Source of the DNA: Chrysemys picta bellii
Lineage: Eukaryota; Chordata; Testudines; Emydidae
Length of the DNA: 64,000 bases
Reading direction: 5' to 3'
NCBI RefSeq assembly: GCF_011386835.1
Contig: NC_088792.1
Coordinates: 110,580,421 to 110,644,420, forward strand
The notes beneath the pieces are model-generated. The model did no database searches. It saw nothing but the letters and a program-made list of their open reading frames with translations, and was not told the origin of the DNA. The position numbers and the translations under genes were made by a program. Below, piece after piece: positions 45,170-59,048 of this stretch (position 1 is its first letter; each line of letters begins with the position of its first letter).

Positions 45170-46411
45170 AGATGTGATAAATATAAGGCTGGTTAATTCA
45201 TAAGCCCAAAGACTTGTATATAAAAGACACTTAAAAGAGGAATATAAAAAGAAAAGCAAGAGGAGAGAGTAAGGATGTGTTAGCTGAAGTAAAGCAAAAA
45301 TATTCTGACTAATAATTATTAGCACATGTATCAGTGCTTACTATATTATTTTATTTAATTAAAATACAGGAATTATTGTCCTTCAAGTCTTATTTTTTTA
45401 TTGTAGCAGAGTTATTTGATTTATGATTATGGTTTCAATATGCCAGGCTGAGTTAAAAAATAAAATAAATAAATATTAGAATGCAGTAGAGAAAAGGTCA
45501 TGTATGCTAGAAAATGGGATTACAGAAGAAAAACTGGAACCAGTGGTAAACATTGCAGAAAGTTTAATCACAAATTAATGCTTCGAACAGTACAGCCCAC
45601 TTAAATGTTCATACAAATAATGAAGACAACTGAACAACCTCTACAGTAGGTGGTCCTAAAATTGCTAAATAGATTAGGATCATTAAGCAAAGCAACCTAT
45701 ACAACAGAGTAGTGTTGTTGTGCAGAAGGAATTAGATCCTCGGCTGTCTCTGCTTTGAGGAACAGCAAATACAATTTAATAAAGATGTGTGATGCTGTGT
45801 GCACTATGAGGAAAATGTAGCAAAGCATAGGTAGGCCACAATTTTCAAGATACTGCAGCACCCACAATTTGCACCAAAATAAATTGGCCAAATTTTCAAA
45901 AGAGTCCAACACACTGGGTGCTTATTTCTTTTGCACATCTGTCCCCTACTGACATGCCTGAACAGGATCTGAACTCTTCTGAAAATCATGCCCCAAATGG
46001 GAGTGCTGAACATTTGAAAATCTGGCTTTCAGGGCTCAGTTTTGTTCTCATTGAAATCGATGACAAAGATCCCACTGTATTCATTATGAGCGGATCTGGG
46101 CCCTTATTCCACCACATGAAAGAACATTTAGCAAACAGCAGTAAGTTATTTGGCTCTTTCTCAAACCACTTACTTATATGAAGTATCAACACAATTGCAA
46201 ATAAGATATGATTTCTGCTGCTTATGCAGCACCACACAGCTGGGATTCTGAAGTAAGTAAACGTGGAAGTTACCCAAGTAATTATAGCAGTTTATTTTCT
46301 AGTTTATTGCATATTTGTTTTCTTTATGGAAAAAAAGGCAGGATAGAGAATATATAAAACAGACCATAGAAAGAGTATCTCACTTACCCCATTCTGTGTT
46401 CAAAGTAGGAC
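45170..46411. other. Unrecognised AT-rich DNA
   Basis: No gene. The frame at 45918-46181 on the plus strand has an open antisense partner and no domain. Confidence 0.4.
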
Positions 46412-46615
46412 CATTTTCAACTTGCGGTCCTCAGACCCCCTGGGATCTGCAAACTATGTGTAAGGGGTCTGCAAAAGATTATTGATTATTGTTACCATAG
46501 AACAGTGGTTTTCAACCTGTGGTCCACAGACTCTGTCTAAGATTTCCAAAGAGGTCCACACTGCCATTCGAAATATTTTAGGGGTCCGCAAATGAAAAAA
46601 TATTAAAAATAAGTG
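46412..46615. mobile_element. Two adjacent hAT MITE copies
   Basis: At 46503-46615 CAGTGGTTTTCAACCTGTGG opens a copy of the 40.17-kb family whose right end has decayed (ATTAAAAATAAGTG). Just upstream, 46412-46480 ('ttttcaacttgcggtcctcagaccccctggga') is part of a related element. No target duplication. Confidence 0.6.
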
Positions 46616-49600
46616 TTAATATTTTTTGGCATTTCTTCATGTTACTCATGTCCTTCAAGTTCTTTTTTTTTAACCGTAAGTATAAACAAACTAGGCATAA
46701 TTTGTCAAGAGGTTTTTTTCATTGTCTATCTGTTCACGTACATCTACTAACACCTAAAAACTAAGTGTTCTCTGAAATAAAGCTTTGCAACAGCATTAAT
46801 TAGCAAGCCCTCTGGGAGGGATCAGTTGATGGATTGCCAATTAAACCAGTGAAACTGATCCCCTTGTCAATCATTTTCTTATTCAGATAGCAGAACAGCC
46901 CTCTTCCTTTGCACTGATGAGAATAATACAGATATGTGGAACAGAAAATCACTGATCAAACTAATAGTTCAATTTAAGCTACACTCATTATGAGCCTGAT
47001 CTAAGCCCATTTTAGTTAATGGCTCAATGGACTACAGCAGGGTTTTGATGCTGACCACATGTTGCCATAACAGGCGGAAGTTAAGTATGTTAGTAACAAT
47101 CCTGTGCTCATCTTTACATGTGTGAATAGTTCCCATGATTACAGTTAAGCAGGTGTGTTTCCAGGATAAAGGTCAGTGATTGTCCTTTTGTTCTGTGTTT
47201 GCACAGCACCTACCACACTCATTGGCAACATGAGAAAAAAACAAATAAGAATAATGATTTATTTTGTATTATTTATTGTAATTGAGCTCTATATTTTAAT
47301 TGTTTTATAAATATTTATTTTTTAATTTCTGGAGTCTGTCAACTGTGGCCATAACCAGGGGACGGCCCGCGAACCTCCATGATTAATTTGGAGAACTGGA
47401 TGCAAGAGCAACTATAGTAGTTCAGAATTGAAAACGTCTGGTGCAAAGCTATACTATATTAGGGGGTAGGAATTTATTTCTCACATCATGGTCTTAGAGT
47501 CTGTTAGAATCTCCTCTAGGCCCTGAATCTGGAATGAACTGTGTGTGGAGGTAGGAGCTCACTGCAGGATTGAGGCTTTAGTCACTAAACAAGCCAACTG
47601 GCTCCAAAAGGGAAAGCTAAATTAAATTCTTGTGAAATCCCAAGAGTTCTAGAGGCATTATACACCCTAGAGTGCATTGTGTATAGAGAGGTGTTACATT
47701 GTATTCATCCTTTTATTCTTTCAAATAATTGACTTATTAATAATCATTGCACTAGAATACAAACAGAGAGGTAATTAGCTCCCTATAGTAAAAAGAGTAG
47801 AAGAGTAGAAATGCATCATAGTACAATTATTCTAACAATGTCCATGTAAGAGAACAAATATAGAATTTTTTATTAAACTATTTTTGAATATAAAAAGACA
47901 TTTTTGTCTAGTCTTCAGACTTAGCGTATCCTATCATTATGATTTCATTGCTGATTTAACTTTAATAAGTGTGCCTTTCACTAACATACATTCTTAATAA
48001 GCTAATGTGTCACGGAGTATTCAAGTAAAAGGATTAAGACTATAATGATCTTCTTCATATGTGCTTGTTAACCTAAGAAGGCCAAAAGGTAGGCAAGTAG
48101 GATTTAAATTTTTGCATGCCCATCATAGCTATTATAACAGCTGTTATAATTAATTTGACATATTCTACAACAAGTGCAAAACTGCCTGGAATCTGATATT
48201 TCTTAAGTGGTTCTTCATAAAGGGTACCTGCTATATATACCATGCTGCAAAGTGTGACTTGGAACAGGAAGGCCTTCTTTCATAGTGAACCAAGAGAAGA
48301 ATCTCTGGATATTGTTAAGGAGGGAAGAGGAGGAAGAGAGTCTCTCAGAATCAACATGCCAAAATCCTGATTTTCCGGACAGGAATTCACTGACAGTCTA
48401 AAATCTTTTCTGACTCACATCTCCATTTTCAACCTTTTTCTTAAATCAGTTCTGGAAGATACAGCAGGTAACTCTGAGGACTATGATCAACTGAGTAGCC
48501 CATGTATTCTAATACTAATCCTAAGCAAACCTACTCGCAGCACAGCACAGCACAATTATTTTATTGAAACCATAGCACATATATACAAATATCTTGCTTT
48601 TGCTGCAACTTGAAAATTAATACCGAATCTACAGGCACACCCAAAACTTCCACAGACTTCAGTGGGAATTTTGAGCATTCAAGGAACGCAAGATCGAGCC
48701 CATAGTTACAACCAGGCTCAAAAACATTCAGCATATGGTTGTATAAAGCAACATAAATTTAACCTATTTTTTTCAAAAGTTGATTGCACATTAGTAACTG
48801 CTCTGTATGTTATTTTATGGTTTTTCATTTTTCTGAATGCCAAGTTATGTTCTTCTGCTTAGTGCATTAGACATGCCTGTGGTTTGTAATTTATAATATG
48901 AATTTGACCTTCTAAACAAAGATATAAATAGTCATAACTTCAGTAGTCCACCCACTTATTTTCTGAATTTTGTTTTCTTGTCAGCCGGTGATCCCCAATG
49001 AGTTTCTTTCAGAAGAATCCCAAACTGAACTCATTAATTCAACATCTGTCTAAATGTGCATCTAATTTATATGTGTATGTTGGATGGTCTCTGATCACTA
49101 GGCTTCTGCATTTTAATTATTCCCTCTTCTCACAACCCACAGTTCCATGCCCTTAGTGGGCTGTTGATCAGGCTGAGGCCAAGGGAAAGATTCCCACCTT
49201 TGATCTCTGGGGAGCTTTCTCTAATACATTATGCATCTTAACTGCAGTACTGTGTATGGGCAACAATAGGGGTGGAAACATTTTCACTCCTGTTCTCTTC
49301 CACCACTAAACAGCAGGGACATGTAGAGTTCCATATCGATTAGTTTTATAGCTAAGGGCACCAGTGTGGTTCCTGAGCAACCACACACAAGTCGTTGAGG
49401 AATACGAATAGGTTAAACTCCAATGTCAGGGCCCTGTGTTGGTACCAGGGTTACAGATCAATCTGGTTGTTCACAGGTTTGGCTAGAACCACAACACAAC
49501 TTTATTTCTGGTTATGTGAGGGGTTCTGGTTTGATCTTTCACATAGCCCTACTGGTAGCCCCCTTCTCTGACCACTGGAAAACTCTTCTCCCACATCTAC

Positions 49601-51205
49601 CTCTCAAATACAAATGATTGCAATTTGTGAAATTGCAGTTGGTTTGCAGGAGCTCTCTGGTTAGCCGCTGTAAAAGGAAAATGTCGGTGCTATTTAAAAC
49701 GATATCGAAAATAGATGGATAGATTAGATAGATTAGATTTTCTAAAAGGTTTTGACATCTTTATTTACAGTTTCTTTTAACATTTCATCAGTCACCAGTA
49801 CATACACACCAAGCAGAGAACAGCCTATGTGATAAGAGTGAAAGAAGAGAAATAGTCTTCCAATGTAGACTCTCATCCATCAAGTTTGATAAGCATTAAA
49901 AGAATCCAGTGTTTGATTACTTTAATTAACTTCAGACAATTAGATGCAACTGATCATTTTAGTAAACTACTCTTTCAGATAATTTCTTGATATCATTAAC
50001 CTTGGTAGTATTCTTTAGCAATTTAACTACATGCATAGTAAAACTTAGCTCCAAAAATCTGTACTTCCTTCTTTTGGCTGAATTACATTTAGGACAAGTT
50101 AATGCATTCTGTGTGCTCTATAGTTTCTTATTTATGCTATTATCTAAAGGACTGTATTTTGTTCCTTAGCACCTGTATCTGTGTCTAGAAAAAATAATGT
50201 AACACATACTTTGGCAATTTATTGCAGAAAAGTATCATCTGCAATTCTTAGCATACACCACATGTAAAAAATCAACTACAATAAATAAAAAATGGAAATA
50301 TAATTCCTTTTAATATGGCATTCTCTGTATGAATGCATAATATTAGATTGTAGTAAGACTGGAGCTGAGCAAATACCTCAAAAAGTGTAAAACTTGGAGT
50401 CAAATTAAAACAGTTAATTCACTTTAATTATGTTCACAGACACCCATGTGGTCTTAACATTCTGGGGATTAAACAGCGAAAAAATTCACTTGCAGGAATC
50501 AGTTAATTTTAAACACATATTTGAGCATCTTCACAAAACTGAAGTTTTGAACTTGCAAATGTGAGAATTTACACCAGAAACTTAATTACGGGTCAGATTC
50601 TGCTATCCTCACTCACATTCAATGGGACAACTCACAGAATGAGGCACTGCTCAGTAACCGTGATGGAGGCAGAATCTAGCTCTCCAAGAGCTACATTCAT
50701 CCGTTCCGGGAATAGAACAGTATCAAATGACTCATGTGTCCAATTAAAAATAACCAATTCCTCTTGAATTTCAGATATAAGTTTCTTGCAGCAAACTGAT
50801 CAGAAAGCAATTCTTGTTCTGTGGATCATTTCTGATTTTCTTTTGTCAAATACTTATGAATACTGAAGTATTTTTTAACTTAAATCTGCACATGATTTAT
50901 GAACAGGAAAAGAGGCAAATTTCATCACATAAAATAATGGCTACAAATTATTTATCCATCTCTAGACATTACTGACCTTATTTCTACATAGAAATATAAT
51001 AAAATTAAAAAACTTTGAGCATAGCATTTTCATGCAATTTATGTGTTCACACACACACACACAAAAGTGCAACCCCTGACAAACTGTATACTAAAACAAT
51101 AAAGAATGAGCAGTATTCCAGATTAATAGTCTGATTGTGATCCACACTTGCACTGGTTTTATACTGCTATCACACTATTGCTGTTAAAGGAAATAATCCA
51201 AGGTA
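46616..51205. other. Long AT-rich stretch, little recognised
   Basis: A MIR/L2-type tail lies at about 47183-47275 ('ttgttctgtgtttgcacagcacctacc'). A GATA-like tetranucleotide patch lies near 49710-49735. The 'gggtcagattctgctatcctcact' hairpin family is seen near 50585-50680, and a (CA)n run at 51047-51063. No gene supported. Confidence 0.45.
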
Positions 51206-51600
51206 AACTAGCACAGTGGTTCTCAACTAGGCATACATGTACCCCTGGGGGTACGCAGAGGTCTTCCGGGGGATACATCAACTCATCTAGGTATTTGCCT
51301 ATTTTTATAACAGGCTACATACAATTTCATACAGACCATGACTTGTTTATACTGCTCTTTATATTATACACTGAAATGTAAGTACAATATTTATATTCCA
51401 ATTTATTTATAATTATATGGTAAAAATGAGAAAGTAAGTCATTTTTCATTAATAGTGTGCTCTGACACTTTTGTATTTTTATGTCTGATTTTGTAAGCAA
51501 GTAGTTTTTAAATTAGGTGAAACGTGGGGGTCCGCAGGACAAATCAGATTCTTGAAAAGGGTACAGTAGTTTGGAAAGGTTGAGAGCTATTGCACTAGCA
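51206..51600. mobile_element. hAT non-autonomous element, copy 1 (379 bp)
   Basis: The element at 51214-51592 has ends CAGTGGTTCTCAAC and GTTGAGAGCTATTG. The flanks AACTAGCA (51206-51213) and CACTAGCA (51593-51600) match at 7 of 8 bases. The interior ('gtacccctgggggtacgcagagg', then 'gtgctctgacacttttg') is homologous along its length to 56908-57319. Non-coding. Confidence 0.82.
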
Positions 51601-53511
51601 TAAGTGAAAACAAAATCAGGATCCGTGATCTGGCCCTAAAGCAATATGAACCAAATTCTGCTACCCTTATTCACAATAAGTAGAAGATTACTATGCAAGC
51701 CTTCTAATTTGTATCAGGAAGACTACCCACTGTTTCAAGAGTTAATCACTGTAAATGTAGCAGAACTGGGTCCCGTGTTACCTAATAATATGTCTGAATA
51801 AGAAAGTCAAATTCTGCCCTTAAGTAACTCCCATTCAAATATACTGTACTCAGGGTAGATCTGAATGCTTAGCATCCACATAGGATCTAGCTCACAGGAA
51901 TCTAGCCCTGTAGTCTTCACACAGGCAACGTTTCCATTGATTTCATCACAACACCAGCTTTGTTCACCAGGAGGACCAAGTTCATAGAATTTAAACATTA
52001 GCCACAGCCTGGCAAATACCTTTTTCCCTGGTAAACTTCAGTTGTTCCTTTGCCCTAGCACCCACTCCTATGATATAAGTTTCCTTCTTGTTCATGAGTA
52101 ATGCCTCATTAAATTGGGTTTCACCTATGAACTGATTCTCCAAACACTTCACTAGTAACAGACTGAGTTCTTATGCTAGAAACAAGATTAAATAGCCTCT
52201 ATAAATCCCTCCTGTCAGAAGGATTATAAATTTGATTCTGTTTCCACATCACTAATCATTTTCAATAGTAAATATAGTACAAGGTCACATTACACATTAT
52301 AAACAGAGTATGTGTGGAAAGAGAAGCAGAGACAAGTAAAATTGCATGGTGCCATTTCAATATTTTCAATTAGTTCTTTCCGTTAAAAAAGGGAGCTTTT
52401 ATCTACTGATCTACATTGTGTGGCATCGTGTGCTAATGTGTATTATATGTAAATCATGAAAAATTAAATAAATGTTTATTGAAATTATGTAAGCAATTAA
52501 ATAATTTAAAAGATACACTTTATAGAATATAAGCATTCACAAATTACTTCAGCATGAATTAATAATGAAAAACTAAATTATTTAAATTTCAGTTGCAAAG
52601 GTGAAACCAAATGAGATCATAAAGATTTCTTGCAGGAAAATTTCATAGCAAAAGTGTGTTTTCCAGAAAGGTAATTTACTGCCCAATAATTTATGGTTAT
52701 AAAAATGTGTTTTTCCAGTCCAGGTGATTTACTCTCTGGAATCACTGGATGCTATGAATGGTAGAATGACTGAAATAAATAGACAAAGAGAACAGTATAA
52801 TAAATCCCTTTGGAACAGTATAGTATCATAAACACCAATGCGGTCTATGCATAAATCAGAAACACCTCTTGATCTAATTTTCTAAAAGCTGCCCTCAAGG
52901 AATCTAAATATGAGAATAGGATCATTATTAAATTTGGTTCTGTATTTTAAAATGTTTTGTCATAGAACTTCTGGAAAATTAATGACAATCTAAATGTGTG
53001 TTAAAAATAAGAATGATTCTTTATTATAAGGGAACAAACAGTCAATACAAATTAATCTTTAAGAAGTAGTTGCTTATAACTCAAGCTCCATAAGCTCCTT
53101 CATGATGAAAAATGAAGCATGTACTCACTAAGTTACCTTCCTAAATCCTGAACTATAACACCCCTACTGTTGTAATTCACTCAGTTTATCATGGCTGGGA
53201 TGCACTTTCACGTCTGCAGTTTTTATTTCTTTTAGATTCTTGGTATTAATGCTACGAATTTATAAACAAGCATGAAGATGAAAAGTTAAGGAGGGTTGCT
53301 GTTATAGCAGTGCTCACCATGGATTCAAGGGGTGTTGCATGGAAGAGTAGTAATGAGCTGCCAGTAGGTGTGCATAGCATGGTGCATTGCTAGTCATCAT
53401 CCAATAAGTGGAAAAAAGAGAGGAGGCGAAGCACTGTAGACTGATAAGCTGGCAAGAACACTGTGCCCAGCATATGCCATGAGTCATTGAAAGCTACCTA
53501 TGAGGAATATT
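51601..53511. other. Unrecognised AT-rich DNA
   Basis: No gene or repeat confidently recognised. Confidence 0.4.
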
Positions 53512-53599
53512 GGGACAGATCTTCAGCTGGTGGAAATCAGTGTAGCTCAATTGAAGTTAATAGAATTGCATCGTCTGACACCAGTTAAGGATGTGGGCC
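53512..53599. repeat. Short hairpin repeat, GGGCCAGAT family
   Basis: Begins GGGACAGATCTTCAGCTGGTG and ends CACCAGTTAAGGATGTGGGCC. Confidence 0.5.
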
Positions 53600-53749
53600 A
53601 CTGTTTTAAGAATACTTGAGCAAATTTCTGAGTCAGTAGCTTCCCCTATTATCAGTTTCTTCTTAATACCCTTGAATTTCCATGTAAAGTGATTATATGG
53701 CTCCCATTACCAAAGCATCCAAGTGCTTCACAATCAATAATGTAATATC

Positions 53750-54080
53750 CTCAAAACACCCCTGTGAGGTATGGGAGCACTATTTTCCCCATTTTTCAGA
53801 TGGAGAACCTAGGCAAAGAGAGAATCTAAGGGTAAATTTTTCAAAATTGCCCTAAGTGATGTAGGCATTGAAGTACCATTTTGAAGAGTGATGTAAGCAT
53901 TTCAAAGTCCAAGTCTTCCTCGCTTTCAGTGAATCTTAGCCTCCTCAGTCCCCTTTGAAAATTTTCTCCTTAGTATCTTCCACAAGGTCACACTAGAAGT
54001 CTCTTGGTGGAGTAGGTAATTAAACTTGGGTTTCCCAAGCCCCAGACTAGCACCCTAACCAGCAGTCAGTTATTCCTCCC
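53750..54080 (-). repeat. tRNA-derived SINE split by a hairpin MITE
   Basis: Minus-orientation SINE: core at 53750-53829 ('ttttccccatttttcagatgg', 'cctaggcaaagagag') and head at about 53983-54080 ('acaaggtcacactagaagtc' ... 'ccagactagcaccctaacc'). Between them, 53830-53970 is a MITE of the AAATTTTTCAAAAT/CTTTGAAAATTTT type related to 44278-44395. Confidence 0.65.
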
Positions 54081-54208
54081 CTAAACAGCTACCTCAGTCC
54101 AGCACTACGAGTAACTAACAAACCTAAAAATGGCCACTACACATATGATTTGCATTGACTGTATGAAGTTCTATGTGGGCAGCCTCCTGAACCCATAGGG
54201 TGCCCATT

Positions 54209-54454
54209 TGGACATGTCTACACTGCAGCTGGGACCAAGCCCAGGTAAACAGTCTTATGCTAGCGGGGCTCAAACTGGTGCACTAAAAATAGCAATGTGG
54301 CCATTTCTGCTCGGGCTGTGATGCCCATTGAATTGGATGGGCTTGAGGGCCAGAATCAGAACATCCACATTTAGCACACTAACTTAAACTCTGCTAGCAC
54401 AAGTCTGTCTACCCAAACTGGGAGTTTTGCTACCAGCTGCAGAGAAGACATCCC
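54209..54454. mobile_element. Hairpin MITE with GTCTACACTGCAGCTGG ends
   Basis: Left GGACATGTCTACACTGCAGC and right GCTGCAGAGAAGACATCCCC are inverted. Internal inverted pairs involve 'gctagcggggctcaaac' against 'aactctgctagcac'. Family related by its ends to 59049-59329. Confidence 0.6.
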
Positions 54455-56899
54455 CTATGAATTCACAGACATTCCAGGTAGAAGCAAAGTTCCACCTACG
54501 TGACCCAGTTGCAGGACTGCAACCTAAATTCAGTAGGTCTCAAAAAAAATGAGGCTCAAACATAGCAAAAGGCAGCAGAGGTGGAACAGGGGAGAGAGGA
54601 GGCATAATAAGACAACATGGTCACTCAGGTCCATAAGCCTGGTACGCATCTTGATAGCTATCAGTTTAGGGGGCTTTTTAGATTACTGCTCCTCACTCTC
54701 CGTTTTTATAGGCTTTGCAGCAGAAGGGAGATGAATTTTATGGAGGGAGCTGAATGAGACAGCTCTAGGAGGGTATTCCAAACAGAAAGGGCAGCATGCA
54801 AGGCATAGACACAGCTGTGGGAGAAGGATAGAAAGAAGGTATTGAAGTCATTGGCAGAGCAAAGGAAGAGAGGGCATTGTACTCTGTTTGCACAGGCAGC
54901 TTCTGTGAGTGCAGGCAACCTTGCCCCCTCCCCCAAAGCTGTGTATGCATAATTAAGGAATATGTTTAATGGCCACTTTGAAGGAGAAGTTGCTTTAAAA
55001 ATGTGGCACCCAAATGAGAAACACTGTTTGAGACACAAATTTGCATTTTTTAAATGTGTTGCTTGCAGACAAGTGAGCACACTCAGATCTCCAGATTTTT
55101 TTTTTTCCTTTGTGGAGCAACCTCATGAGCATATAGGACCAGATCCTTCTAATCCCATTAGCACAGGTCCTGCAGCATAAAGAGATGGCTTAATCAGTGT
55201 TGGGGCATTCTTAGTTGGTGAGAAGCAGGGTGTTACCAATCCCACTCTACCATGGCCAAGAGTGCATCTCTGTAATCTGATGATCTTCAACTAGGATATA
55301 GGCCCCTTGGAGCCATTACCAGACAGAGCAGACCAACTGGTCCTGGATGGCCCAAGAATCTGGAGGTCATAAAGCAAGCCTTTGTGCCCCTGCCTTTAGG
55401 TCATGCAATGAACAGAGCTTTTCCAGACCCAGAGAACTAGCCAATAATAAAGTCAACTACCGTATTAACCAGGATTAACCTTTGCAGCTCTGAGTGAAAT
55501 GTACTGAACTGTTACCATTTCAAATGCATGAACCCATCCACCCTCTCATTCAAGCACTAAACTCTTAAAGCTCAGGAAGTATTTTTAAAGCATGTAAATC
55601 ATAGAACTGATGGCCCCCATGACAACTGATATGGGAACCAATGAGTAGATTGCAATCCTGCTATCCTTACTCAGATAAATCTCACAAAGGGAGCTTTGAC
55701 TCAATAAGAACTGCAGGATTGGGCCTGGAATGATCAAATAACACTGGACAGTGGTGAAACACTGTCTAACAAATCACTCTCAATTGCATGAGTTCGGATT
55801 CTATTATAAATGTTTATGCAGATTCTATTATAAAAGCTTATGCTGTAAATTAGATGTTGTCCAGCTGTTCATGTAGGCTAAACTGTGCTTTTTCATTACT
55901 TACTCTCAGTCAAATATTTGTTTTAGAAATCTGGGTTTACTATTAGTAGATGGAGATATATTTCATACACTAAGTACATTCCATTACTGCAATACAAAGG
56001 TAAATTGACAATACATGAGAAATTCCAAGAATACGGTGTAACGAGACATACCACCAGCAAATATAGTATAGACATACAGTACCTCAAGACAGATGTTCAA
56101 AGAGAGAGTAAATTTAAATTATTTATACAGCATGACAGTACAAAAAGCAAAAAAAAATTACAATATATTTAATAGTGTTTATGAAAATGAAGAAAAAATG
56201 GGACCAAATTTGCATCTAATTAAGCTGAAAGACATGACAATCCTTGTGAAACTTTTCAATTCTTAAAATTAAACAATCCATTAATAAGTCTTCCTTGATT
56301 GATTACATATTTTACTTTACATTTTTTAAAAATAGCAGGATGCCTATTTCATTGCATTTCAGCTGGTGGCTGGGAGACCATGCACATGAAATCATCCTTC
56401 CACTCCTAAAAAAGGTTGCCAAAGCCCATATGCTTTCTATGTAAATGACAAAGCCAAAATTAAGGTCTCCACGGTCAAGCACAATGTAGGTATCTCTTCA
56501 GAATGTGGCTGGGTCTCCAAGACCAATGTGGCAGACAACTCTACATTCCCTCTATTTAACGGTGCAGTGCACAGAAAACACATTTTAACAGATATGGGTT
56601 ACATATAGCAAAGTCATTCCCAGACTTGGAGAGAGGGAACGGGAGTTAGTAATTGTACTTGGGAAGAGATTAAATCAGCAGGATGGATTACGATTGGAGA
56701 GTGAGTACATTCCAGATAAGAGAAGGAAGCACCAAGAAACTAAACAACAAAAGGGACTGAGGAAGGAGATTAAAGCTGGAAAAAAACAGAAATGATACAG
56801 GCCAGAGGAAGGAATGTGTAGATGGTTTCTGCCAAAGGTAAGAAAAAGCAAGACAGTGCAAGGAAGTTGGGGGTGGGGGGCGGGAGGAGATTAAGCATC
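54455..56899. other. Unrecognised intergenic DNA
   Basis: No gene. A poly-T run lies near 55097. Confidence 0.4.
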
Positions 56900-57327
56900 T
56901 TCTAGGTCAGTGGTTTTCAACAGCGGTATGTGTACCCCTGGGGATATGCAGAGAACTTCCGGGGGGTACATCAGTTCATCTAGATATTTGCCTAGTTTTA
57001 CAACAGGCAACATAAAAAGCACTAACAAAGTCAGTAAAAACTAAAATTTCATACAGACAATGACTTGTTTATACTGTTCTATATACTATACACTGAAATT
57101 TAAGCACAATATTTATATTCCGACTGACTTATTTTATAATTATATGGTAAAAATGAGAACATAAGCAATTTGTCAGTAATAGTGTGCTCTGACACTTTTG
57201 AATTTTTATGTCTGATTTTATCAGCAAGTAGTTTTTAAGTGAGATGAAACTTGGCGGTACTCAAGACAAATCAGATGCCTGAAAGGAGTACAGTAGCCTC
57301 AAATGGTTGAAAACTACTGTTCTAGGT
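56900..57327. mobile_element. hAT non-autonomous element, copy 2 (412 bp), perfect target duplication
   Basis: The element at 56908-57319 runs from CAGTGGTTTTCAAC to GTTGAAAACTACTG. TTCTAGGT is present exactly at both flanks (56900-56907, 57320-57327). Homologous to 51214-51592, with about 33 additional bases near 57010-57045. Non-coding. Confidence 0.9.
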
Positions 57328-57571
57328 AACACCCAGAAATGCATTTCAAGCATAGCTAATATGACTAACTCCATATATTAGTAGTAGTTTTAAACAACTC
57401 AAAATTAATGCTTGAGTTTCCTTTAGTTTTGAACACATTTCTCCCCCCAACCTCCATTTGTTTATATTGAAACACATTTTTCAAAATTTGGAAAATATTA
57501 ATTAGTTCTAATAATATACATAGCAATTTTCAACCACAGTCAATTATACACCTTCAAAAATTTCTATAAAT

Positions 57572-57846
57572 AGAGCTGGTCAAAAATACATTTTACTTTC
57601 AATAACAGAAAAACAAAACCAAAAAAATATTTTCAGTTTTAATAAAAACTAAGAAGAATTTTGAAAAAACAGACAATAGAAATTATTTTCATAATTTTTG
57701 CAGATTTCTTTTGTAAAGAACATTTTTTTTAATATATAAAAGTCTAAAGAAATTCAACAAATGTGGAAATTCTCACACAAACATATTTTGGCAAAAAGCT
57801 ACTTCCTTGTTTAGAAAAGGTGATGAAAAATTTTTGGACAGCTCTA
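57572..57846. mobile_element. hAT-like MITE with AGAGCTGGTC ends
   Basis: Starts TAGAGCTGGTCAAAAATA and ends GAAAAATTTTTGGACAGCTCTA, inverted repeats. The interior is A-rich with 'ttttcag' and 'gaaaa' blocks. Same terminal type as 12197-12821, but without the ACTACAA motifs. Confidence 0.6.
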
Positions 57847-58532
57847 CCCACAATAATTTAAATACAATACTTTATAATTTTATTAATATGTGGTCTGATT
57901 CACCCTGTTTCAACTGAAAACTTGTAATTGCAAACACTTTATTTTCTACATTTCTTATTTAGAAAAAAAAAACCGATCGGTATGCAGAGGTATTTTCAAG
58001 ATATTGAACTCAGCTGTTATTATCATGTTAGTATTGCACCACACTCTGATTGAACACAATGCTCTTTTTTGTTCTGGGAGATGAATAAGAAAAGTAGGTA
58101 TAAAGTGTAGGCGTGAACCTAACATTCAAAACTGCCATTTCTAAACTTTTATTAGAAGACAACATTACCACCAGTCAGAAAAATACAATTGCAGCCATAT
58201 TTGCTAAAAAGCAACACTGACTTCAGTGGCCTGTTAGACTAATGCTACCACAGATGACCACAGGTTAATCACTTTGTCATACAGAGATATTTAGAACTGC
58301 CTCAGGTTAAAAATCCTAATCCTGTTCTGTTCATCTATTAATTAAAAATAAGCAGGCTAGTTGAGTCAATGTGTGACATTGGGCTATACACACTATCTGT
58401 TTAAACAACCAAGTTGAGCGGGGCTGGGTGTCAAGAGACCTAGAAAACCACAGAGATTCTAGTCAGTCCAACTCAAGACCAATCAAGGAGAAATAATCTG
58501 TCAAGAGCCCATGATCTTCACAGTCAAAAAGT
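57847..58532. other. Unrecognised AT-rich DNA
   Basis: No feature can be supported. Confidence 0.4.
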
Positions 58533-58813
58533 TAAGGGTATGTCTTCACTACCCGCCGGATCGGCGGGTAGTGATCGATCTATTGGGGATCGGTAGACAC
58601 AATAAATCGATCTCCGATCGCTCTGCCGTCGACTCCAGAACTCCACTGTGGCGAGAGGCGGAAGTGGAGTCGACGGGGGAGGGGCAGCAGTCGATCCCGC
58701 GCCGTGAGGATGTGAGGTAAGTCAAACTAAGATATGTCGACTTCAGCTACGCTATTCTCATAGCTGAAGTTGTGTATCTTAGGTCGATCCCCCCCAGTGT
58801 AGACCAGGCCTAA
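58533..58813. mobile_element. Harbinger-like MITE, copy C
   Basis: 275 bp (58536-58810) with TAA on both flanks (58533-58535, 58811-58813). Hairpin 1 is intact (TACCCGCCG at 58550-58558 with CGGCGGGTA at 58562-58570). GTCGACTCC...GGAGTCGAC and CTTCAGCTA...TAGCTGAAG hairpins are kept. The large central hairpin is decayed. Confidence 0.85.
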
Positions 58814-59048
58814 GAGAAACCTGTGCAAAGCCAACTCTGAAAGTCTAGCAAACTCTGTACAGGGATTGTTTGAAGAAACTCCCCTCAGTTGGAGATTTTC
58901 TAAAGCCCAAGTACAGGATTTAGCCTCTTGACTCCCCTTGAAATTAGTGGGGAATTGTGTGGCTAAATCCACTAGTTATAGCTTTCCAAATTCTCCTATG
59001 TTATCCTCTTTCAATGCCATAACTTCAGAGATAGATTGCTCTGTTCAA

